Origin: an uncultured Bacteroidota bacterium
GTDB taxonomy: Bacteria > Bacteroidota > Bacteroidia > Chitinophagales > Chitinophagaceae
Length of the DNA stretch: 23,685 bases
Reading direction: 5' to 3'
Assembly (NCBI GenBank): GCA_937928385.1
Contig: CALEZD010000073.1
Coordinates: forward strand, 1 to 23,685
Shown piece by piece: positions 1-7,948 of the stretch. Under the pieces are notes generated by a model, which worked only from the letters and a program-made list of their open reading frames with translations, had not been told where the DNA came from and did no database searches. The position numbers were made by a program, and so were the translations under genes. Position 1 is the stretch's first letter. Each line of letters starts with the position of its first letter.

Positions 1-53
1 GTAGGGCGGCATCTCTATACTATGGATAAAAAGCCTTGCGACTCATTGGGCAA

Positions 54-818
54 CTATTTACTATCCTCTTCCGACAAGGCCCTTACCTTAGCCAATACAG
101 GCAGCCTGATAATATGCAGCTTGTTCAGCAAAAGGATTATAGGGTATATCGGGTCTATCTCGTGCCACCTCACCCCGAAATTAACTGATGAAGGATACTT
201 GTGGTGATTGTTATGGTAAGATTCACCCAGCATCAGCACATCAATAAAAAACAGGTTTTCAGAAGTGTTCTTGAGTATGAAATTCTTATACCCGAATTTA
301 TGGGCGAACCAGTTGATAATTGCACCATGAAATGCTCCCATTGCTATTATTACAGGCAGCAATAAGAACCACCATGGCGATGAGGCAAAAATGATAAAGA
401 ATGCCACATAAGCCAATACCCATAGTGTCCTGGACAATAAAGAATTTGCCAGGCGGTCGAATGCAGGCCATTCAGGCAGGTTTTTAGTGAATTTTTCCTC
501 CACTTCTATCTTGCCCTTATATATATCAGTATATATCTTCTTCGTACGCCACATCATAGAAAATATATTGGACGAAAAGTTAGGAGAGTGCGGGTCTTGT
601 TCCGTATCAGTGTGAGCGTGGTGCAGGCGGTGCATAATTGCATACGCCCGCGGGCTCATATAGTGCGACCCCTGGGTGATATAAGTAAAGATGAAAAAGA
701 ACTTCTCCCATCCCCTGCTCATGCGGAATGCTCCATGAGACGCATACCTGTGGTGGAAGAATGTTTGTGAGAAAAGCGATAAGTACCATATCGCGCCGAA
801 AAAAATGAGGATAGCCAT
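54..818 (-). CDS. Acyl-CoA / fatty acid desaturase (membrane di-iron)
   Basis: Predicted 254-aa integral membrane desaturase that would introduce a double bond into acyl chains of membrane lipids, using a di-iron centre. Seen directly: the three histidine boxes of the family, HRYASH (residues 23-28), HRLHH (63-67) and HNNHH (202-206), plus the extra His in NWFAHKFG (173). Hydrophobic stretches at about 1-20, 40-58 and 131-171 fit membrane segments. The frame stays open upstream to 1001, but I chose the ATG at 818. The product then begins MAILIFFGAIWYLSLFSQTF, directly before histidine box I as in short bacterial family members, while the extra 61 residues look unrelated. Divergent from the rRNA methyltransferase. 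The family is clear; substrate and double-bond position cannot be read from sequence. Confidence 0.88.
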   Translation of the reverse strand: MAILIFFGAIWYLSLFSQTFFHHRYASHGAFRMSRGWEKFFFIFTYITQGSHYMSPRAYAIMHRLHHAHTDTEQDPHSPNFSSNIFSMMWRTKKIYTDIYKGKIEVEEKFTKNLPEWPAFDRLANSLLSRTLWVLAYVAFFIIFASSPWWFLLLPVIIAMGAFHGAIINWFAHKFGYKNFILKNTSENLFFIDVLMLGESYHNNHHKYPSSVNFGVRWHEIDPIYPIILLLNKLHIIRLPVLAKVRALSEEDSK

Positions 819-985
819 AATAATGCTTTCTTGTTTAGTTTTTAAAAAATACCAGAGAAAGAAAACATAATTGGAAATGCTACCGGGATGAATAAAAACG
901 TGTAGCCGGAAATTAAATCTAATTGTCTGATCAGTTACAGAAGTAACGATAATAAATGTAAGAAAGGCAATGTTAAGGTAATCCT

Positions 986-1022
986 TTATTAGGCGTTGCA
1001 AAGAGCGGATTTTGCCTAATAA
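986..1022. promoter_or_regulatory. 9-bp inverted repeat in the divergent intergenic region
   Basis: TTATTAGGC (986-994) and GCCTAATAA (1014-1022) are perfect inverted repeats separated by 19 nt, in the 260-bp gap between the desaturase start (818) and the rRNA methyltransferase start (1079). It could be an operator or an RNA hairpin in either leader. I found no TAnnTTTG-type promoter box in this gap. Function is inferred from position only. Confidence 0.3.
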
Positions 1023-1078
1023 TTGTTAAAAAGCACATAGGCTCATTATAATGACGCACCTTTTTTCTCAGATCAGGA

Positions 1079-2263
1079 ATGAATACCTTCGCAACCAATA
1101 TGTCGTTGTACGAAAAAAAGGGTGCCGTTATCATTACCTGCAATAAACGGCTTGCGCCCTACCTGGAACAGGAGGTAAAAGAACTGGGCTTTGCTATTGA
1201 AGAGGCTTTTGTAACAGGCGTGCGCGTCAACGCTACAGTTAACGAATGTATCAGGCTGAACTTAAGCCTGCGTTGCGCCAGCCAGGTTTTATACAGCCTG
1301 ACAAAATTTGAAGCAGGTGATGCTGATGATGTCTATAGAGAGGTATATAGCTACCCGTGGGAGAACTTGCTAACAGCAGACGGGTATTTCTCAGTGACAA
1401 GCAATGTGTTCAACGACACTATCAACAACAATATGTTTGCCAACCTGCGTGTAAAAGACGCTATAGTAGACCGTATGCAGGAAAAAACAGGTTCCCGGCC
1501 CTCAACAGGTGCTGAGTTGTCGGGGGCTGTAATACACCTCTTCTGGAAAGGGGATGCCGCTGAGTTGTTTATTGATACATCCGGCGATTCGCTGGCCCGG
1601 CATGGATACAGGAAAATACCCGGGCGCGCACCTATGCTGGAGGCCCTGGCTGCGGCAACCATCCTGGCGGGGAAGTGGGACAGGAAATCCCCCTTTATCA
1701 ATCCCATGTGCGGCTCAGGGACCCTGGCTATAGAGGCTGCCCTCATAGCCACCCATACAAGTCCCGGGTTATTCAGGGAAAATTTCGCCTTCATGCACCT
1801 GCAAGGGTATAACGAAGCTATATACCTGGAAGAACGTGGCAGGCTGGAGAATCAAATAAAAGACAGCATCCCCGGCCTGCGAATTATTGCCACCGATTAT
1901 GATGCACAGGCTATTGTAAACGCTACCAAAAATGCCAAAGCTGCAGGCGTGGCCGATTTGATTGAATTTAATAAAGTTGATTTTGCTGAAACTCATGTAC
2001 CTCCGGGCAAAAATGGCGTGGTATATATCAACCCTGAATATGGCGAGCGTCTGGGCGAATTGAATGAACTTGAGGCGACTTATAAACGCATTGGCGATTT
2101 TATGAAGCAACAATGCAAAGGCTACCATGGTTATATATTCACTGGTAATATGGAACTGGCAAAAAAAATAGGATTGAAGGCCAGCCGACGTATTGAATTC
2201 TATAACAGCAAGATAGACTGCCGCCTGCTGGAATATGAATTATATGCCGGAACTAAAGCCTAA
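1079..2263 (+). CDS. THUMP-domain class I SAM RNA methyltransferase (RlmL / YpsC-like)
   Basis: 394-aa protein of the RlmL-N/YpsC family, whose members make N2-methylguanosine in 23S rRNA. The N-terminal half (about 15-165) matches a ferredoxin-like/THUMP RNA-binding region; the C-terminal half is a Rossmann methyltransferase. Visible motifs are the hinge SLARHGYRK (171-179), the SAM loop NPMCGSGTL (208-216), the acidic residue in IIATDYDA (about 269-276) and the catalytic motif IV as NPEYGER (318-324), where E. coli RlmL has NPPYGER. Start: ATG at 1079, with AGG only one base upstream, so no real Shine-Dalgarno; M8 (1100) is an alternative. The stop overlaps the convergent aminotransferase stop by 4 bp. 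The family is well supported; the exact nucleotide target is not shown. Confidence 0.87.
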   Translation: MNTFATNMSLYEKKGAVIITCNKRLAPYLEQEVKELGFAIEEAFVTGVRVNATVNECIRLNLSLRCASQVLYSLTKFEAGDADDVYREVYSYPWENLLTADGYFSVTSNVFNDTINNNMFANLRVKDAIVDRMQEKTGSRPSTGAELSGAVIHLFWKGDAAELFIDTSGDSLARHGYRKIPGRAPMLEALAAATILAGKWDRKSPFINPMCGSGTLAIEAALIATHTSPGLFRENFAFMHLQGYNEAIYLEERGRLENQIKDSIPGLRIIATDYDAQAIVNATKNAKAAGVADLIEFNKVDFAETHVPPGKNGVVYINPEYGERLGELNELEATYKRIGDFMKQQCKGYHGYIFTGNMELAKKIGLKASRRIEFYNSKIDCRLLEYELYAGTKA

Positions 2264-3525
2264 CCTGCTGACAAGTCCTGTATAGCCGTCACAAGTTGAT
2301 CCAGTTCCTCTGTAGTGGTGAATACATTAGGCGTAATACGGCAACCATGCACACCTGCATTATCTATGGCCACGGTGTATATTTTATATTCCTTCAACAA
2401 TCGCTTAGCCATATCAGACGGCTTCATACCCTTGATACCCACATTGGCAATGGCACAACTACGTTCCGGGGCAACGGGTGTATATAGCTGTACACCCGGC
2501 ATTTCCCGTACTTTGTCTGTCCAGTAGCGTTGCAGGTAGCGCAGGCGTGCTTCCTTCCGTTCGGCACCCAACAGCCTGTAATAATCAATGGCATCTTCAA
2601 TAGCCAGGTCGGTAGCTACGGGGTGGGTGCCTGTATGGTTTAGTTTCAGTATATCATCGTCTTTCTTTCCGTGTTCAGCCAGCAGGGGCCATACATCGCC
2701 TGCCTTGCCTTTCTTCACATACAGCATACCCGCTCCTAATGGTGCTGCCAGCCATTTATGCAGGCTGCAGCCGTAGTAATCACAATTCAGCTCGGATATC
2801 TTAAAATTAATATGCGCGAAAGCATGAGCACCGTCTACTAATACAGGTACGCCTCTGCTATGAGCCATATCGCAGATTTTCCGAACGGGTAATATCTGCC
2901 CTGTAATGTTGATCATGTGACAGACCATCAGCAGTTTTGTCTTCTTAGTAATAGCCTTTTCGTATAGTTCTACAATCTCTTCATCGGTTTGCGGGTTTAC
3001 GGGTATGGATATAATTTTATTCTTAACGCCATATCGCCTGCCTACTTGTTGAAACATATCCAGCATAGCGCCATAATCCTGTTCAGCCATTACCGCTTCA
3101 TCACCAGCTTTCCAGTTAAGGCCGCTTATCACCATATCCAGCGACTCGGTAGTATTGCGGGTGATAATCAGTTCATCCTTGCTACAGCCGGCAAGTTCCG
3201 CCAGCTTGCCTGCAATCCTTTTTTTATTGTCAAACTGTACGGTGCGCATATAATACGCACCCTGCATATTCACATCCCTTATATGTTGCAGATATTTTTC
3301 TAGTATGGGTTGGGGCAATATATTGTAGTAGCCGCTTTCCAGGTTGATATACTCATCTTTCAGCCTGTAGTGACCTCTTATAGAAGACCAGAACTCTTCA
3401 TCGGAAGCCAATATATCAACGGGGGTATCTTCCACTGATTGCAACAATTTTCCTAAGGCAGAAAAGCTGACCAAACTACCCAAGCCAAGCATAGTTGTGT
3501 TTTTCAGGAATGTCCGTTTGTCCAT
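2260..3525 (-). CDS. Exported class V aminotransferase-like PLP enzyme
   Basis: 421-aa PLP-dependent fold-type I protein of the class V family (isopenicillin-N epimerase / cysteine desulfurase-like). Seen: LVDGAHAFAHI with the pyridine-nitrogen Asp at 231 and the stacking-region His at 234, and the Schiff-base lysine at 257 in SLHKWLAAPLGAG. The N-terminus MDKRTFLKN followed by a Gly/Leu/Ser-rich hydrophobic stretch resembles a Tat signal with KR in place of RR, so export to the periplasm is likely. A folded cofactor enzyme is a sensible Tat substrate. The substrate is unknown; family members include epimerases, desulfurases and lyases. It converges on the rRNA methyltransferase with a 4-bp overlap and has no functional neighbour. 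Family confidence is high, reaction confidence low. Confidence 0.85.
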   Translation of the reverse strand: MDKRTFLKNTTMLGLGSLVSFSALGKLLQSVEDTPVDILASDEEFWSSIRGHYRLKDEYINLESGYYNILPQPILEKYLQHIRDVNMQGAYYMRTVQFDNKKRIAGKLAELAGCSKDELIITRNTTESLDMVISGLNWKAGDEAVMAEQDYGAMLDMFQQVGRRYGVKNKIISIPVNPQTDEEIVELYEKAITKKTKLLMVCHMINITGQILPVRKICDMAHSRGVPVLVDGAHAFAHINFKISELNCDYYGCSLHKWLAAPLGAGMLYVKKGKAGDVWPLLAEHGKKDDDILKLNHTGTHPVATDLAIEDAIDYYRLLGAERKEARLRYLQRYWTDKVREMPGVQLYTPVAPERSCAIANVGIKGMKPSDMAKRLLKEYKIYTVAIDNAGVHGCRITPNVFTTTEELDQLVTAIQDLSAG

Positions 3526-3591
3526 TGTAAGAATATATAGACTAAGATAACGAACCCAGATATTAAATTATATACCTGTTTACAAATATTA

Positions 3592-3626
3592 AAGCGTTGA
3601 AGAGGCAAGCTACCCCTTCAACGCTT
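3592..3626 (-). terminator. Rho-independent-like terminator of the T9SS/PID-CTERM unit
   Basis: AAGCGTTGAAG (3592-3602) and CTTCAACGCTT (3616-3626) form a perfect 11-bp stem with a 13-nt loop, 20 bp past the stop of the PID-CTERM-like gene. Read on the minus strand, the stem is followed by TTTAATATTTG, a moderately U-rich tail. It would end transcripts coming from the minus-strand genes at 3647-6981 and isolate the downstream aminotransferase gene. Confidence 0.75.
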
Positions 3627-3646
3627 CGTGCTATAATAACAATTAA

Positions 3647-3970
3647 TTACTTCTTAGCCCTTCTGTCCCTTATGCGCTTAATACCATAAGCACCACCCGC
3701 CGCAGCCAGGAAACCGAGGCCTCCGTCTAATGGAATTTCGTTGGTATCGTCATCGTTGTAGTCGTCATCACCGTTGTCATCATCACTATTATAATTGCTG
3801 TTGTCATCATTATTATAGTTATTGCTTTCATCATCACTATCATCATCACCACTACTGTTCCAGGTCTTTACATCATCTTTAAAACCCGGGCCACCTGCAT
3901 ATACTATGGCGGGTGATGAATACACTGCAATCATCAACAGCAAATTTGTTATCTTATTTAAATATTTCAT
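3647..3970 (-). CDS. Small Asp/Asn-rich exported protein with PID-CTERM-like tail
   Basis: 107-aa protein in three parts. A Sec signal peptide lies at about 1-25 (hydrophobic ITNLLLMIAVYSSPAIVYA). A low-complexity middle of about 50 residues, made almost only of Asp, Asn, Ser, Tyr and Gly, follows at roughly 36-80. The C-terminus is IPLDGGLGFLAAAGGAYGIK followed by RIRDRRAKK. That last part matches the PID-CTERM type of Bacteroidota sorting tail: a P-[IL]-D-G-G motif, a short hydrophobic helix and a basic end, analogous to exosortase substrates. The acidic middle may bind Ca2+ or act as a spacer; this is inference. It lies 29 bp after the T9SS gene and before a terminator, so the two are probably co-transcribed. 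The middle is encoded by GAT/AAT-type triplet runs prone to slippage. Confidence 0.78.
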   Translation of the reverse strand: MKYLNKITNLLLMIAVYSSPAIVYAGGPGFKDDVKTWNSSGDDDSDDESNNYNNDDNSNYNSDDDNGDDDYNDDDTNEIPLDGGLGFLAAAGGAYGIKRIRDRRAKK

Positions 3971-3999
3971 CGCGTGTATTTTTTATTATGCTTTGATAA

Positions 4000-6981
4000 T
4001 TATTGCTTCACCAGTTTTTCTACTATCCTTGTGTTCTTCGCATTCAACTCAACTATATAAATACCGGAAGGCATATCCACATCAGGTATAGTAACACTGC
4101 CCTGCCCTTGAGCAACCTGTGTGGCATATAATACCTTACCTGTAATGTCCATCAGCTTTACCACAGCGTCATTGCCTTCTATTTTTTCAAATGCCACTTT
4201 TACAGAAGCCTGTGCAGGGTTGGGTATCAGTTGCATAGTGGCTTTTGTGCGATGGTTGAGTACGCTTACATCTGCAGGCGTTCCCACCATGTTGATAGAA
4301 AACCTGTCATGGCCATAAGAATTACTATCAGCAGTAGCATCAAACCAGTATTCAAATCCTTCCAAGAGTTCCTCAGTCTTATTCAGGAACTTATCGTACA
4401 GGTACAACTTAACACCTGCAGGCACAACCATAGAAGGCACTTTCAACACAAACTTCTGCTCCATATAAGGCATAAAACCCAGCCTGATGGTTTTATTGTC
4501 TTCGTAAGGGCGCATGTCTATTGATAATGGTTGATTGTCTTCCGACAATGTATAGAAGTCCACATCAGGGTTGTTCAGCTTAATCATATCAAATGTATCC
4601 TGAACAGCCATACCTGTGCTGTCAAAATCGATAGCCAGCATATCCCAGAATATAGTACTGTCTTCTATCGCCAGTTCCACTTTAAAATCAGGAGTAGTCG
4701 GTTTGAGCAGCCCTGCAGGTGTAGAGCCTGTTTTGTGCGACTCCAGGAAGTTGATATAACCAACCGTGCCGCTATATATTGCAGTAACAAAGGCACCATA
4801 AGCCGGCAGTACATAGCCCCAGCTATAGTAACGTGAGGTATAACCACCACGCTGTCCCTGGTAAGGGTCCCATACTACAAAGGCAGAGGAAATATTCGTT
4901 CTTACCAACTGGCTCATCTGCACGGGCGATGCATAAGGGTTGCCGCAAATAACGAAGTAAGAGTTGTTGCCTTTTGCAATGCCTACAAGCTGGTCGCCCT
5001 GGTTTAGTTGACCTGTCATGTCTATTGTTACAGCTTTTGCAGTATAGGTATTACCTGTCAGCCCCTGTCCCTTCTCGCCGCGCATCAGTATGCGTGCCAT
5101 TTCATACTTGTCCCAGTAAGCTCCATATACATTCGGGAAATCTTTCCAACCAGGGTTGTTGCCATAAGTGCTGTTGTCTGCGCTGAACTGGTCGAACCAG
5201 AAAGCAGAAGGCGCATTTACCGGCACTGTGGTGAAACCATTGGTAGTACCACCATCACCTGTTATGTCTATATCATCCATCAACTGTTCCAGTGCTATGG
5301 AATTGCCAAACGGATGGCTGAGGAAACGGAATGCCCGCCTTCCGGGTATGTAACGCTCAACTGTTACATTTCCATCAATATAGTTGCCGGAACCGCTACC
5401 CTGTGCAATGCGGGCTGTGCGTGTTGAATTACTTTTCAGCACAAGCTTGTTATTGGTAGTGAGCTTCCCTGCTGTAGGATAATAAGTATCTGTAATCTTC
5501 AATGTATCTCCCAAAGAAGCTCCTGCGCTGTTGTCCAGCTCAAAATAACGTACTGTATTATTCTTGAATGCACCTGTTGGAACAGTCTGCACTGTGGACC
5601 CCACCAGTTCAATCCTGCCATCTTCTGCATTAAATACACCACTATTGCTGATACTGCCGGTAATACGCAACGTACCACCGTCAACGGTTACGGAAGCACC
5701 GGAGACTATCTCAATATTTTTACAATTGGCAGTCCCTGATGTTATGTCGGGATAACGACTGCGCCCTGATGGTATTTTTACATTATCAGATGCTGTTGGT
5801 ACTGCATTGGTTGACCAGTTGCCTGCCGTGTTCCAGCTATCGCTGCTATTGCCTGTCCATGTATTCACCAATGGTGGTGCTCCTGCATGTTTCATCACGC
5901 TGGCTTTCTGGCTCACTGCATTGTCTTTGAAGCCCACGTAAATTGTATTATTACCCGGGTCTATAGCTATTGATGTATAATCCACTGTATTGGATGAAAA
6001 ACCTGCACCTGTTACCGCCGACCAACTGCTGCCGTTAAACGTCATTACAGTTGCTTTCTGGTTATTGCCATCATCCCTGTACACTACATAAGGTGTATTG
6101 TTACCGTCAACAGCTATGTCCGGCGAGCCGATGCTATTGGCTGACAAACCTGCACTGCCCACCACAGCCCAACTGCTGCCGCTATACGACTGTACAGTAG
6201 CTTTGTTGCTTTGCGACCAGTCTTTATATACCACATAAGGCTTGTTATTCCCGTCAACAGCAATAGCTATTTCTGATATACCGCCGGAGGAAAAACCTGC
6301 TGAACCCAAAGTAGACCAGCTGCTGCCGTTGTACTTCATTACCCGCGATTTCCAGCCGATGTTATTGTCCCTGTATGCTAAATATAAGTTACCGCTGCCA
6401 TCAATACACATATCCAGGTAGTCCGTCTGGCCCGAGGTAAATCCCTTGCTACCTACATATACCCAGCTACTGCCATTGTACCTTTTTACGGAGCCCTTGC
6501 TTCCTGCTGTCTGGTCCTGGTAGGCAACATATACCGTGCCTGAGGCATTTACCCCAACCGACACGTAGTATGCACTTCCATCAGAAAGGCCTGCACTGCC
6601 CACTGTTGACCAGGATGAGCCGTCATATTTCATTACAGTCACCTTCCCACTTTGTGCACCATCCCTGAAACCGACATAAATATTATTAGAACCATCAATA
6701 GCAATAGAAATATGCTCGGCCACACCTGAAGAAACACCTACGCTGCCCACTGTTACCCAGTTAGAACCATTGTATTTCTTAACCGTAAGTTTATTGCTTT
6801 GGCCATTGTCTGAATAGGCTATGTAGGGGGTATTGCTGTTATCTACAGCCATAGCCGTATAATTGGCCACCGAACTGCTGATGCCGGCACTCCCAACCAA
6901 AGACCACTGGGCCAAAGCCGGAGCAACAAAAGCCGATGATAAGGCAAATACCAATAGTATGGACGTAGATATCCTTTTCAT
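4000..6981 (-). CDS. T9SS-sorted surface/secreted protein with seven-repeat propeller
   Basis: 993-aa secreted protein. Signal peptide about 1-24 (ends APALA before QW). Residues 26-369 are seven tandem repeats of about 49 residues, each starting W-x-x-V-G-S-x-G and containing a D-x-x-N-x-x-Y-V-x-[YF]-x-D core, ending Y-[ND]-G-S-S: a likely seven-bladed beta-propeller. Residues from about 376 start with WTGNSSDSWNTAGNWS, a module common in Bacteroidota cell-surface proteins, followed by a beta-rich stretch and GNVTVERYIPGRRAFRFLS. The last 75 residues begin LIPNPAQASVKV and end SGIYIVELNAKN...RIVEKLVKQ, the type A T9SS sorting domain, so it crosses the outer membrane by T9SS and is released or anchored. 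First gene of a two-gene unit with the PID-CTERM-like protein; a promoter lies about 95 bp upstream. Binding target unknown. Confidence 0.9.
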   Translation of the reverse strand: MKRISTSILLVFALSSAFVAPALAQWSLVGSAGISSSVANYTAMAVDNSNTPYIAYSDNGQSNKLTVKKYNGSNWVTVGSVGVSSGVAEHISIAIDGSNNIYVGFRDGAQSGKVTVMKYDGSSWSTVGSAGLSDGSAYYVSVGVNASGTVYVAYQDQTAGSKGSVKRYNGSSWVYVGSKGFTSGQTDYLDMCIDGSGNLYLAYRDNNIGWKSRVMKYNGSSWSTLGSAGFSSGGISEIAIAVDGNNKPYVVYKDWSQSNKATVQSYSGSSWAVVGSAGLSANSIGSPDIAVDGNNTPYVVYRDDGNNQKATVMTFNGSSWSAVTGAGFSSNTVDYTSIAIDPGNNTIYVGFKDNAVSQKASVMKHAGAPPLVNTWTGNSSDSWNTAGNWSTNAVPTASDNVKIPSGRSRYPDITSGTANCKNIEIVSGASVTVDGGTLRITGSISNSGVFNAEDGRIELVGSTVQTVPTGAFKNNTVRYFELDNSAGASLGDTLKITDTYYPTAGKLTTNNKLVLKSNSTRTARIAQGSGSGNYIDGNVTVERYIPGRRAFRFLSHPFGNSIALEQLMDDIDITGDGGTTNGFTTVPVNAPSAFWFDQFSADNSTYGNNPGWKDFPNVYGAYWDKYEMARILMRGEKGQGLTGNTYTAKAVTIDMTGQLNQGDQLVGIAKGNNSYFVICGNPYASPVQMSQLVRTNISSAFVVWDPYQGQRGGYTSRYYSWGYVLPAYGAFVTAIYSGTVGYINFLESHKTGSTPAGLLKPTTPDFKVELAIEDSTIFWDMLAIDFDSTGMAVQDTFDMIKLNNPDVDFYTLSEDNQPLSIDMRPYEDNKTIRLGFMPYMEQKFVLKVPSMVVPAGVKLYLYDKFLNKTEELLEGFEYWFDATADSNSYGHDRFSINMVGTPADVSVLNHRTKATMQLIPNPAQASVKVAFEKIEGNDAVVKLMDITGKVLYATQVAQGQGSVTIPDVDMPSGIYIVELNAKNTRIVEKLVKQ
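5875..6906 (-). repeat. Seven tandem 147-bp coding repeats (49-aa propeller blades)
   Basis: The first six repeats are exactly 49 codons (147 bp) each, with no indel between units; the seventh carries one extra residue near its end. Conserved positions are the opening Trp, V-G-S-x-G, [AIV]-[IVA]-D, [YV]-Y-[IV], the Asp at about position 33 and the closing N-G-S-S. Sequence between units has diverged, so this is an old expansion. Seven units is the common count that closes a beta-propeller. Confidence 0.85.
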
Positions 6982-7047
6982 TGTGTGTGTTTTATTTTTT
7001 ATCCGAATGACACAAACACCTTATTATCAAGCATTCATGTCATAAAC

Positions 7048-7059
7048 CTGTACGTACAG
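7048..7059. promoter_or_regulatory. Perfect 12-bp palindrome in the leader of the T9SS gene
   Basis: CTGTACGTACAG is fully self-complementary and sits just downstream of the predicted promoter at 7075-7107, within the expected 5' untranslated leader. It could be a dimeric repressor operator. Such short palindromes also occur by chance, and no second copy was seen nearby. Confidence 0.25.
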
Positions 7060-7074
7060 TATACGGGTTAATAT

Positions 7075-7107
7075 CAAAAGTAGGGTGCAGGGGTATCATA
7101 TATCAAA
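7075..7107 (-). promoter_or_regulatory. Bacteroidota-type promoter for the T9SS gene
   Basis: On the minus strand, TTTG (7107-7104) is followed after 21 nt by TACTTTTG (7082-7075), matching the known Bacteroidota primary-sigma consensus TTTG (-33) and TAnnTTTG (-7). The predicted start site is near 7068, giving a leader of about 87 nt before the ATG at 6981. This is the best promoter match in the window. Confidence 0.62.
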
Positions 7108-7230
7108 AAAAACATTGGACTTAACAAGTGAATAACATAGGGACTATAAGCAGATACCTGCAGAATAATAATTATATCGGGACATCAAACACTTGCCTTT
7201 AATAACAATAAAGTTTAATTTTATTTTTCT

Positions 7231-7947
7231 GTGAATATCGGTGCATCAAATAAATGGCATTGGAGGCTTACTCTTTGCTTATGTCTTTTCATCTTTTCTT
7301 GCGGAAAAGATGAAGGGCCGTCTACAGAGTTTTCCATAAACGGACTACATGATATAGACCTGCCTGAAAGCAGTTCTATAGAAGTTGACGTTACGATAGA
7401 ACTGGAATCGCCCAATGCGGAGCAGGTAACGCTTTCCGTTACAGGCGCTCCTGAGGGGCTGTCGCTCACCTTCAACAGGATTACGGATAAGCCGACCTTT
7501 ACTGTCAAGCTGTATATCAAAGACGATTCCACCGAAGGCGGGGTCTACCCTATTACTGTCAAGGCCCGCAGTGCAAAGGGTGTGGAACATGTCACCACAT
7601 TTAATATTACTACGCACAATAAAACATGCATCGCCAAAGCATCGGGCTACTACAGGGGCACCAGTATATGCAAAGATGGCAGTGGGCTGATATTCAACAA
7701 TATGCAATTCCTCACAGACCCCGATGATGATACCAAACTGGTATTCCTGTGGCAGGACGCTGTGATATATGCCAATGTGAACTGTAATAAAAACCGGCTG
7801 ACAATTCCGCTGCAAAGTACCGGCAACTATACTATAATCGGCGAAGGTTATCTTGACAAAAACTACACCATCATCAACTTCGACTACAAGCAGCACCACC
7901 ACAACGGCAAAATAGTGGAGTGCAATGCGCACTTCATCAGGAAGTAG
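7231..7947 (+). CDS. Predicted lipoprotein, beta-rich, function unknown
   Basis: 238-aa protein. The N-terminus has a short polar/basic stretch, then LTLCLCLFIFSC followed by GKDEG: a lipobox-like site with the lipidated Cys in FSC-GKDE, typical of outer-membrane lipoproteins in this phylum. Residues about 35-130 alternate polar and hydrophobic residues (VTIELESPNAEQVTLSV, YPITVKARSAKG), suggesting an Ig-like or cadherin-like beta sandwich. The C-terminal half holds GYYRGTSICKDGSG and paired cysteines but matches no family I recognise. The start is a GTG at 7231; the nearby ATG at 7254 is out of frame. No clear promoter box was found upstream. It converges on the response regulator gene with 1 bp between the stops and is otherwise isolated. 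Confidence 0.72.
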   Translation: MNIGASNKWHWRLTLCLCLFIFSCGKDEGPSTEFSINGLHDIDLPESSSIEVDVTIELESPNAEQVTLSVTGAPEGLSLTFNRITDKPTFTVKLYIKDDSTEGGVYPITVKARSAKGVEHVTTFNITTHNKTCIAKASGYYRGTSICKDGSGLIFNNMQFLTDPDDDTKLVFLWQDAVIYANVNCNKNRLTIPLQSTGNYTIIGEGYLDKNYTIINFDYKQHHHNGKIVECNAHFIRK

Positions 7948-7948
7948 C

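Noticed and set aside
819..1001. 61-residue N-terminal extension of the desaturase frame
   Set aside because: It does not look like family sequence, and the usual start lies directly before histidine box I at 818.
3725..3865. Repeat-like tract considered as a CRISPR or tandem-repeat array
   Set aside because: It is an imperfect coding triplet tract for Asp/Asn/Ser, with no spacer structure.
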